Assembly: GCA_016873525.1 (NCBI GenBank)
Contig: VGXD01000122.1
Location: 1-6,427, forward strand
Direction of reading: 5' to 3'
DNA: 6,427 bases
Source: Nitrospira sp.
Lineage (GTDB): Bacteria > Nitrospirota > Nitrospiria > Nitrospirales > Nitrospiraceae
Positions within the stretch are counted from its first letter, which is position 1; each line of letters begins with the position of its first letter. The notes under the pieces were generated by a model that saw nothing but the letters and a program-made list of their open reading frames with translations, did no database searches and had not been told where the DNA came from. Made by a program: the position numbers and the translations under genes. This document shows positions 1-4,453 of this stretch, piece after piece.

Positions 1-111
1 CGGATTCTGGTGGTGGACCGGGGCCGGATCGTCGAGGAGGGGACCCACGGGTCCTTGCTCGCTCGCGGCGGGCTCTACACCGGTCTCTACGAAGCCCAGT
101 TTCAGGCCTAG
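1..111 (+). CDS. ABC transporter ATP-binding protein, C-terminal end (partial)
   Basis: The reading frame is open from base 1 and stops with TAG at 109-111, giving the last 36 residues of a protein that starts outside the window. The visible segment begins RILVVDRGRIVEEGTH and continues through SLLARGGLYTGLYEAQF. This is the typical tail of an ABC ATPase nucleotide-binding domain: the beta strand and D-loop/H-loop exit 'vl..G.ivE.GtH..Ll...G.Y..l...Q'. The wording fits the exporter type in which a membrane domain is fused to the ATPase (MsbA or multidrug/lipid flippase-like), because those proteins usually end shortly after this motif. The substrate cannot be told from the tail. It lies on the opposite strand from the sulfur operon and appears unrelated to it. 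No clear terminator follows the stop. Confidence 0.85.
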   Translation, partial: RILVVDRGRIVEEGTHGSLLARGGLYTGLYEAQFQA

Positions 112-167
112 CCCCCGTGCCGTCTCCCACCTGGACCGAACCTCGAAGAGCGCCAAGGCGTTGTCGG

Positions 168-197
168 TTGCGGATCGGGTCTGCGGCTGAGTATACT
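168..197 (+). promoter_or_regulatory. Possible sigma-70-type promoter for the small-protein genes
   Basis: TTGCGG at 168-173 and TATACT at 192-197 are separated by 18 bases, a plausible -35/-10 pair (consensus TTGACA/TATAAT). Transcription would start at about 203-205. It lies in the gap after the ABC transporter gene and ahead of the gene starting at 244. The -10 box is good and the -35 is only half matched. No regulator site is evident. Confidence 0.4.
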
Positions 198-243
198 TTC
201 CCCATGATGAGCATGGTTTATCGAGGTGCGAGCGAGGTGCCAG

Positions 244-438
244 ATGGTGTTGATGTTTGAAAATGAGCCGCTGGACAATGAACATGCAGGCGGCCACTAC
301 TATCATGTCTGCCGCGGGAGAATCGACCCGACGTCGATTCCGGTCCCGCCTCCGGACCATCCCTATGAATGTCCCCAGTGCGGGATCGAGTTGGAGACGG
401 AAGACTTTTGGGTGGCGCAGCTCAAAGGCTCGGTGTGA
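244..438 (+). CDS. Small hypothetical protein with a CxxC zinc-ribbon-like motif (64 aa)
   Basis: I do not recognise this protein. The ATG at 244 is chosen because GAGG at 234-237 sits 6 bases upstream. An in-frame GTG at 226 would add six residues, but it lacks such a site. The acidic N-terminus is followed by a His/Cys cluster (H14, H18, H21, C23), a proline-rich link (IPVPPPDHP) and YECPQCG with C43 and C46. Two cysteines in CPxCG, plus upstream Cys/His, suggest a single bound zinc, as in rubredoxin-like or zinc-ribbon knuckles; the metal is inferred. There is no signal peptide or membrane segment, so it is probably cytoplasmic. It precedes another small cysteine protein by about 100 bases on the same strand, and both may be read from the promoter near 168-197. 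Confidence 0.6.
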   Translation: MVLMFENEPLDNEHAGGHYYHVCRGRIDPTSIPVPPPDHPYECPQCGIELETEDFWVAQLKGSV

Positions 439-544
439 TCGAGCCTGGTCGGTTTTGTGAGGCCGGTCGGGATGCAAGATGAGAGCACAAGAGCCCGGGG
501 CCGCCGTGTGGGCATGGCGAGCTTTGGGCGGGGAGATAGACGCG

Positions 545-754
545 ATGCAAGGAAGCGTTGGGCGAAAGACAGTCTCGGTGATGCGCGGGTTTATGATGCT
601 CTGCGACACCTGTTACGACCAAGTCCTGGCAGACAAACTCGTGGATGGGCGCTTCTATGTGGCCGATCACGAGGCCTTGTTCGATACGATCTGCCTCGGC
701 TGCACGGACATCAATCGGCCGCTGATCGACGATATGCTCGGTAGTTCTGAATAG
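545..754 (+). CDS. Small hypothetical protein with two CxxC motifs (69 aa)
   Basis: I do not recognise this protein. The frame extends upstream to ATG 479, but ATG 545 is preferred because GGGGAG at 530-535 lies 9 bases before it; ATG 581 and ATG 593 are further options. With the 545 start the protein has CDTC (C20, C23) and CLGC (C50, C53), separated by 26 residues. This four-cysteine spacing is typical of a structural zinc site in a treble-clef or ribbon fold. The middle is an alpha/beta stretch (VLADKLVDGRFYVADHEALF). No export signal is seen, so it is probably cytoplasmic. The coding status rests on the paired CxxC motifs, since other frames of this region are also open. Its stop codon lies at the foot of the inverted repeat shared with the convergent gene. 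Confidence 0.6.
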   Translation: MQGSVGRKTVSVMRGFMMLCDTCYDQVLADKLVDGRFYVADHEALFDTICLGCTDINRPLIDDMLGSSE

Positions 755-833
755 TCACAAAGCCTGAAAGCCCAACAGTCGAAAGTTTTCTTGGAGGCTT
801 GTTGGACTGCACGACTTTACGGACGTTGTGACT
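753..833. terminator. Inverted repeat between convergent genes, possible bidirectional terminator
   Basis: AGTCACAA (753-760) and TTGTGACT (826-833) are perfect reverse complements. They begin inside the stop codon of the + strand gene (752-754) and end inside that of the - strand gene (833-835). Inside, CCAACA (772-777) can pair with TGTTGG (800-805), and CAGTC/GACTG (776-780, 805-809) and AAGCCT/AGGCTT (760-765, 795-800) are alternative pairings. The position suits a shared transcription end. There is no run of T on either side, so it is not a classical intrinsic terminator, and the function is inferred. Confidence 0.35.
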
Positions 834-1168
834 TACTTGCAGGTCTTGCCGTCGAAGATTTTACAGGATGACTCGCCTGCGGCCAGCTTCCAGGTTTTGA
901 TCAGGGGCGCGTTCCCCGGCCTGAGTTCCACCACAAGATCGATCATGCCGGAAGCCGGCAGCTTGTCTAGATGGGGCTTGGCGGCTTCGCTGGCTTCCAC
1001 TTCGAACACCGCGCCGCTCGAGGACACCACGATATAGCCCTTCTCTTTGTCCACGAAGATGATGGGGCTGTAAATGCTCTTGCTTTCGGCGGAGGCCGGT
1101 CCGGCCGACACGATGAAGGCCAACACGGCATAGAGAAGACTGTAGCAGCGGATTGCTCTTCGCCTCAT
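833..1168 (-). CDS. Small exported hypothetical protein with signal peptide (111 aa)
   Basis: I do not recognise the family. The first 27 residues form a Sec signal peptide: a basic n-region (MRRR), a hydrophobic core (residues 8-22) and an ASA|ES signal peptidase I site after A27. The mature part of about 84 residues is predicted mostly beta strand (IYSPIIFVD, GYIVVSSSGAVFEVEA, MIDLVVELRPG), so a small periplasmic or extracellular beta domain is likely. Two cysteines near the C-terminus (C102, C110) could form a disulfide after export. No lipobox is present. The start is supported by AGGGAGG (complement of 1176-1182), 7 bases upstream of the ATG. The gene lies 110 bases downstream of the sulfur operon on the same strand and may have its own weak promoter (CATAAT, complement of 1217-1222). 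A link with sulfur transfer is not shown. Confidence 0.8.
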   Translation of the reverse strand: MRRRAIRCYSLLYAVLAFIVSAGPASAESKSIYSPIIFVDKEKGYIVVSSSGAVFEVEASEAAKPHLDKLPASGMIDLVVELRPGNAPLIKTWKLAAGESSCKIFDGKTCK

Positions 1169-1278
1169 CCCCCAACCTCCCTGTGCCCGTTCCCCTTTGC
1201 GCCGGTCGGCAGGGTCATTATGTCATGCTTTGATACGGTGTTCTAGCATATTTTCCGGCGAGGGGAGCGAAGGGGCGA

Positions 1279-1758
1279 TCAGATGGCCTGCACCTCGGCC
1301 GGAAAGACCCGGCGGTCTTTGATCCAATAGGCCCGCATGTCCGGCGTCGATTTGTTCTCAAGCGACACGATGAGGTAGGCCGCGTCAGGGTAATAGGCCA
1401 GGCCGACATCCGTTTCGGATGGGTAGGCAGGGGAGTGGGTGTGGGAATGGTAGATGACGGCCAGGTCGAGGTGCTTTTCGCGCATGTCCTTGAAGGCCGC
1501 CAGCATTTCCTGGGGGTCCATGAAATAGGCCACCTCGGCGCGGGTTGTCTCGGCGAGGTCTCCCAACTTCTTGACCTGGGCGTCGTCGAATACCTGCATC
1601 GCCTGTCGGTCTTTGGCGACGGCGTTGGCGATTCGGTAGTGGCGCTGAACCGTCCCGTCCTTTCCGGCCAGAAGCCCGCAGCATTCGAAAGGGTCGAGTT
1701 CGCGCGCGTGGGCGACCAGGTCGTCGAGGATCGCTTGGGGAATGCGTAAGGCGGACAC
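1279..1758 (-). CDS. mec: JAMM/MPN+ metalloprotease, Mec-like (159 aa)
   Basis: A zinc-dependent JAMM peptidase of the Mov34/MPN/PAD-1 family. The conserved glutamate lies in FECCGLL (E25), and the complete H-x-H-x7-S-x2-D signature is present as H104, H106, S114 and D117, so all metal-binding and catalytic residues are in place. The length fits the small single-domain bacterial members. In M. tuberculosis, Mec+ releases cysteine from the CysO-cysteine adduct. In the QbsD and HcyD systems related enzymes trim extra residues from a sulfur carrier. Either role fits here, since both carriers in this operon carry an arginine after Gly-Gly. It is the last gene of the operon, starts with GTG one base after the stop of E1-like enzyme B and has no good ribosome site of its own, so it is probably translationally coupled. 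The symbol is by analogy with mycobacterial mec. Confidence 0.9.
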   Translation of the reverse strand: MSALRIPQAILDDLVAHARELDPFECCGLLAGKDGTVQRHYRIANAVAKDRQAMQVFDDAQVKKLGDLAETTRAEVAYFMDPQEMLAAFKDMREKHLDLAVIYHSHTHSPAYPSETDVGLAYYPDAAYLIVSLENKSTPDMRAYWIKDRRVFPAEVQAI

Positions 1759-1759
1759 G

Positions 1760-2563
1760 TCAGATACTGCAGGTGACGCTGTAGTTGCTGCCCAGATCGG
1801 TGATGGTGGGATGCGGGCCGCAGAGAGGACAGGCGGGGTCTTTCGGGCGGCTCACCTTGCGGAACTTCATTTCCAAGGCATCGTAGATCAACAGCCGGTC
1901 GGCCATGGTTTCCCCGATGCCCAAGATTTCCTTGATGGCTTCGCTGGCTTGGAGGATGCCCATCGTCCCGGCCAGCACGCCCAGGACCCCCGCTTCTTGG
2001 CAGTTGGGCACGAGCCCGGCCGGAGGCGGTTCGGGATAGAGGCAGCGGTAGCAGGGATAGCCTGCGTGCGGCTTGATGGTCGTCAACTGGCCTTCGAAGC
2101 GGAACATGCTGGCGGAGATCAGGGTCTTTTTCGCGAAGAAGCAGGCGTCGTTCACCAGGAACCGGGTGGCGAAATTGTCGGACCCGTCCAGGACGATGTC
2201 GTAGTCCGGCAGGAATCCCATGATGTTCTCGGCCGTGACGGTTTCTTGGTAGGTGTTGACCGTGATCTCGGGGTTCAAGGCCGTCAGCATCTTTCGGCCG
2301 GACTCCACTTTCGGCTGGTTGATCGTGGCGGTCGTGTGGAGGATTTGCCGCTGCAAGTTGGAGAGGTCCACCACGTCGCCGTCCATCAGGCCGACGGTGC
2401 CCACTCCGGCAGCCGTCAGGTAGAGAGCGGCCGGGGACCCCAACCCGCCGGCTCCGATGAGCAACACCTTGGCGTGGGCAAGTTTCTTTTGCCCCTTCCC
2501 GCCCACTTCGGGCAGGATGATGTGACGGCTATATCGCTGAATCTGCGCGTCGGTGAAGTTCAT
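1760..2563 (-). CDS. moeB: E1-like sulfur-carrier adenylyltransferase B, MoeB/ThiF family (267 aa)
   Basis: Adenylates the C-terminal glycine of a ubiquitin-fold sulfur carrier using ATP. Visible features are the MoeB-type N-terminal RYSRHIILPE, the nucleotide-binding GAGGLGSP (residues 37-44), DLSNLQRQ (66-73), the conserved DGSDNF segment (126-131), and two zinc pairs, CYRC (C171, C174) and CPLCG (C245, C248). C188 in NCQEAG is the position equivalent to the conserved active-site cysteine of MoeB/ThiF proteins. No rhodanese domain follows, unlike mycobacterial MoeZ, so sulfur must come from another protein. The ATG at 2561-2563 gives an N-terminus (MNFTD) that matches paralogue A (MEFSD); the GTG at 2617 would add 18 unlikely residues. 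The ribosome site is weak. The likely partner is the CysO-like carrier encoded two genes upstream. Confidence 0.92.
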   Translation of the reverse strand: MNFTDAQIQRYSRHIILPEVGGKGQKKLAHAKVLLIGAGGLGSPAALYLTAAGVGTVGLMDGDVVDLSNLQRQILHTTATINQPKVESGRKMLTALNPEITVNTYQETVTAENIMGFLPDYDIVLDGSDNFATRFLVNDACFFAKKTLISASMFRFEGQLTTIKPHAGYPCYRCLYPEPPPAGLVPNCQEAGVLGVLAGTMGILQASEAIKEILGIGETMADRLLIYDALEMKFRKVSRPKDPACPLCGPHPTITDLGSNYSVTCSI

Positions 2564-2567
2564 CTTG

Positions 2568-2624
2568 TTAGTCGTCGTTCGTGAAGCGTCCGAATGACTC
2601 CGCGAAATACGCTTCACGCTTCAT
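2568..2624 (-). CDS. Possible 18-codon coupling ORF between the NIL gene and E1-like enzyme B
   Basis: An ATG (complement of 2622-2624) follows a GTGGAG site formed by the last codons of the NIL gene, about 7 bases away. It opens a frame of 18 residues (MKREAYFAESFGRFTNDD) ending in TAA four bases before the ATG of E1-like enzyme B. The 10-bp inverted repeat of this gap lies inside it. The E1 gene has no good ribosome site, so translation through this short frame could deliver ribosomes to it. The peptide resembles nothing I know, and the frame may be chance. Confidence 0.22.
   Translation of the reverse strand: MKREAYFAESFGRFTNDD
2580..2618 (-). repeat. 10-bp inverted repeat in the NIL to E1-B gap
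   Basis: CGTGAAGCGT (2580-2589) and ACGCTTCACG (2609-2618) are perfect reverse complements around a 19-base loop. The right arm continues as a two-unit heptamer repeat, GCTTCAC GCTTCAT (2611-2624). In the operon mRNA this forms a stem between the NIL stop and the E1-B start. No U-run follows, so it is more likely an mRNA stability or translation element, or a dispersed intergenic repeat, than a terminator. Confidence 0.6.
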
Positions 2625-2628
2625 GTGC

Positions 2629-2871
2629 TTACTCCACCACGTTCAATTCGATGGGGTCGACCAGGACGCCTTTTTTCCTAAGTCCCGCAACGGCCCGATC
2701 GATCTCCTCGGCCTCGCCGGTCAGTTCCACGTCCATCCAGCCCGTGGTCTCCCGCACGTCGGCCCGGCGGACGTTGGTGACGACTTTGTATTCGTGGCCG
2801 ATCTGATAGATGACCGGTTCCTTGATCTTATTTTCCGGGAACCGGATGTGAAATCGTAAGCTGGGCATCAT
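2629..2871 (-). CDS. Stand-alone NIL-domain protein (80 aa)
   Basis: The protein consists of little more than a NIL domain, the ferredoxin-like ligand-binding fold found at the C-terminus of the MetN methionine-importer ATPase and fused to ferredoxins in some archaeal homocysteine-synthesis proteins. The recognisable pattern is an N-terminal beta strand (LRFHIRFPE), then RADVRETTGWMDVELTG, then the helix EEIDRAVAGLRKKGV and a final strand (VDPIEL). There are no cysteines, so it carries no iron-sulfur cluster. The first ATG (2869-2871) overlaps the CysO-like stop codon, but the next ATG (2866-2868) lies at a better distance (6 bases) from AGGAGG, so the real start may be one codon later. Its operon position suggests a role as sensor, chaperone or accessory of sulfur amino acid synthesis. 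The exact function is unknown. Confidence 0.82.
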   Translation of the reverse strand: MMPSLRFHIRFPENKIKEPVIYQIGHEYKVVTNVRRADVRETTGWMDVELTGEAEEIDRAVAGLRKKGVLVDPIELNVVE

Positions 2872-3143
2872 CGGCCTCCTGCGATCGCCGGGACGATGGA
2901 CACCTCGTCGCCGTCCTTCAGGGTCGTTGCCTTCCCTTGCAGGAAGCGGATGTCCTCTTCGTTGACGTAAATGTTGACGAACCGGCGCAACTCGCCCTTG
3001 TCATCGCAGAGGCGGCCTTTCAGGCCGGGATGGGCGGAGTCCAACAGGTTGATCATTTCCTCGACGCTGCCGCCTTGGCTCTCGACTTCACCCTGGCCTT
3101 TCGTCAGCGGACGTAAGGGGGTGGGGATGCGAACTTTAATCAT
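2868..3143 (-). CDS. cysO: CysO-like ubiquitin-fold sulfur carrier protein (91 aa)
   Basis: A MoaD/ThiS-family beta-grasp protein whose C-terminal glycine would be activated by an E1-like enzyme and turned into a thiocarboxylate sulfur donor. The features recall M. tuberculosis CysO: the N-terminal strand VRIPTPLRPLT (4-14), RRFVNIYVNEEDIRF (53-67), the LKDGDEVSIVPA strand (75-86) and the tail AIAGGR (86-91). The tail is odd: an arginine follows Gly89-Gly90, whereas an active carrier must end in Gly-Gly, so C-terminal trimming is predicted. One internal cysteine (C46) is present. The start overlaps the thrC stop in ATGA, with AAGGTG (complement of 3148-3153) as ribosome site. The assignment to the family is firm. 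The choice of CysO rather than a molybdopterin-synthase MoaD rests on sequence resemblance and the nearby JAMM gene. Confidence 0.9.
   Translation of the reverse strand: MIKVRIPTPLRPLTKGQGEVESQGGSVEEMINLLDSAHPGLKGRLCDDKGELRRFVNIYVNEEDIRFLQGKATTLKDGDEVSIVPAIAGGR
2875..2880 (-). promoter_or_regulatory. Shine-Dalgarno of the NIL gene inside the Gly-Gly codons of the CysO-like gene
   Basis: AGGAGG (complement of 2875-2880) lies within the codons GCA GGA GGC of the carrier's Ala-Gly-Gly tail. It is 3 bases from the first and 6 bases from the second ATG of the NIL gene, and it is a full match to the anti-Shine-Dalgarno consensus. Confidence 0.8.
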
Positions 3144-4399
3144 GCGTCACCTTGTCCATGCTTGCCCATTTTGAAGGTCTTCTGGAAATTTACCAAGCTC
3201 GGCTGTATGCGAACCGGCCGGCCGACCGCGTCCACCACGGCCTCCTGGGTCTTCAGCCCGTTGCCGGTGATGTAGGCGACCGTCACGTCGGTCTTCTTGA
3301 TGACGCCTTGCTTGACCAGCTTCTGCAACACGCCGATCGTCACGCCGCCCGCGGTCTCGGCGAAAATGCCTTCGGTCTGGGCCAGGAGCTTGATGCTCTC
3401 GACGATTTCCTCGTCGGACACCATGTCCATCGCGCCGCCGGTTTCGGCCGTGGCTTTCAAGGCGTAGTAGCCGTCCGCCGGGTTGCCGATGGCAAGCGAT
3501 TTGGCGATGGTCTTGGGCTTGACGGGCCTGAAGAAGTCGCGGCCTTCCTTGTAGGCGGTGGCGATGGGGGAGCAGCCTTCCGCCTGGGCGCCGTTGATCT
3601 TGGTCCGCACCTTGTCCACCAGCCCCAGGGCCTGCATTTCTTGCAGACCCTTCTTGATCTTCGTCAGGAGCGAGCCGGAGGCCATGGGGATGACCGCCTG
3701 GTCCGGCGCCCGCCAGCCGAGTTGTTCGACGGTTTCGAAGGCCAGGGTCTTGGAGCCTTCCGCATAGTAGGGGCGGATGTTGATGTTCACGAAGGCCCAG
3801 TGATGCTCGCCCGCGATCTCGCTGCACAGGCGATTCACGTCGTCGTAGTTGCCTTCCACCTCCACCACGTTGGGCTTGTAGATGAGGTTGCCCAGCACCT
3901 TGGCCGCCTCCAGGTCCCCGGGGATGAAGACGTAGCACTGCATGCCGGCGGCGGCGGCGTGGGCCGCGACGGAGTTGGCCAGGTTGCCGGTCGAGGCGCA
4001 GGCGACGGTGTTGAATCCCAGTTCCCTGGCCCGCGTGAGGGCCACGGACACCACGCGGTCTTTAAAGGAGAGCGTGGGGTGGTTGACCGTGTCGTTCTTG
4101 ATGTAGAGTTCGTCGATCCCCAGGTAGGCGCCCAGGTTTTTGGCGCGGACCATGGGGGTGAAGCCCGCATGCGGGCCGATCACGGCATGATCGACCGTCC
4201 CTTCCACCGGCAGCAGATCGTGGTAGCGCCACATGCTGTGCGGGCCGGCCTCGATGGTCTTCCGCGAGATGGTCTTCTTGATCTCGTCGTAGTTGTATTT
4301 GACCTCGAGCGGTCCGAAGCAGAGTTCGCAGACGTGGATGGCCGTGGTCGGGTATTCCTTCCCGCATTCCCGGCATGTCAGCGCTTTCATTTTTGCCAT
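3140..4399 (-). CDS. thrC: Threonine synthase with N-terminal zinc ribbon (419 aa)
   Basis: A PLP-dependent fold-type-II enzyme that converts O-phospho-L-homoserine to L-threonine and phosphate. A zinc ribbon opens the protein (C9, C12, C24, C27). The catalytic domain has LSFKDR with the PLP-binding lysine K113, STGNLANS (136-143), which holds the cofactor phosphate, MASGSLLTKI in the middle and TGNGLKT near the end. The length is normal for this zinc-ribbon class. Translation starts at the ATG of 4397-4399, with GGGGTG a few bases upstream. The gene overlaps the CysO-like gene by 4 nt, which ties the two closely. Threonine synthase is the straightforward reading. Because it shares its fold and its phosphohomoserine substrate with sulfhydrylase-type chemistry, a paralogue using a protein thiocarboxylate instead of water would look very similar; nothing in the sequence proves this. 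Confidence 0.9.
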   Translation of the reverse strand: MAKMKALTCRECGKEYPTTAIHVCELCFGPLEVKYNYDEIKKTISRKTIEAGPHSMWRYHDLLPVEGTVDHAVIGPHAGFTPMVRAKNLGAYLGIDELYIKNDTVNHPTLSFKDRVVSVALTRARELGFNTVACASTGNLANSVAAHAAAAGMQCYVFIPGDLEAAKVLGNLIYKPNVVEVEGNYDDVNRLCSEIAGEHHWAFVNINIRPYYAEGSKTLAFETVEQLGWRAPDQAVIPMASGSLLTKIKKGLQEMQALGLVDKVRTKINGAQAEGCSPIATAYKEGRDFFRPVKPKTIAKSLAIGNPADGYYALKATAETGGAMDMVSDEEIVESIKLLAQTEGIFAETAGGVTIGVLQKLVKQGVIKKTDVTVAYITGNGLKTQEAVVDAVGRPVRIQPSLVNFQKTFKMGKHGQGDA

Positions 4400-4422
4400 G
4401 GTGTCACCCCGAAGAAGCTATG

Positions 4423-4453
4423 GGCCCTCAGCGCTCAGTGTTTGCTGAGGGCC
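4423..4453 (-). promoter_or_regulatory. Stem-loop spanning the stop codon of E1-like enzyme A
   Basis: GGCCCTCAGC (4423-4432) and GCTGAGGGCC (4444-4453) form a perfect 10-bp GC-rich stem with an 11-base loop that contains the TGA stop (complement of 4435-4437). It sits 23 bases before the threonine synthase start. No U-run follows on either strand, so it is unlikely to be an intrinsic terminator. A role in mRNA processing, stability or partial attenuation inside the operon is possible. Confidence 0.6.

Noticed and set aside
457..744. Alternative + strand frame and a - strand frame (422-670) overlapping the CDTC/CLGC protein
   Set aside because: The translations are arginine-rich or lack any motif. 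The frame ending at 754 has paired CxxC motifs and a usable ribosome site.
1169..1278. Intrinsic terminator after the JAMM gene
   Set aside because: Only a 5-bp ATGCT/AGCAT pairing and scattered GCCGG pieces are visible, with no U-run, so no terminator can be supported.
1742..2584. A 280-codon + strand open frame antisense to E1-like enzyme B, and a similar 298-codon frame at 4375-5271 antisense to E1-like enzyme A
   Set aside because: The two resemble each other only because the genes beneath are paralogues. The translations lack domains, and the opposite strand holds intact zinc and ATP-binding motifs.
2564..2617. An 18-residue N-terminal extension of E1-like enzyme B from the GTG at 2617
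   Set aside because: The extension has no E1 character, passes through the inverted repeat, and the ATG at 2563 gives an N-terminus aligning with the paralogue.
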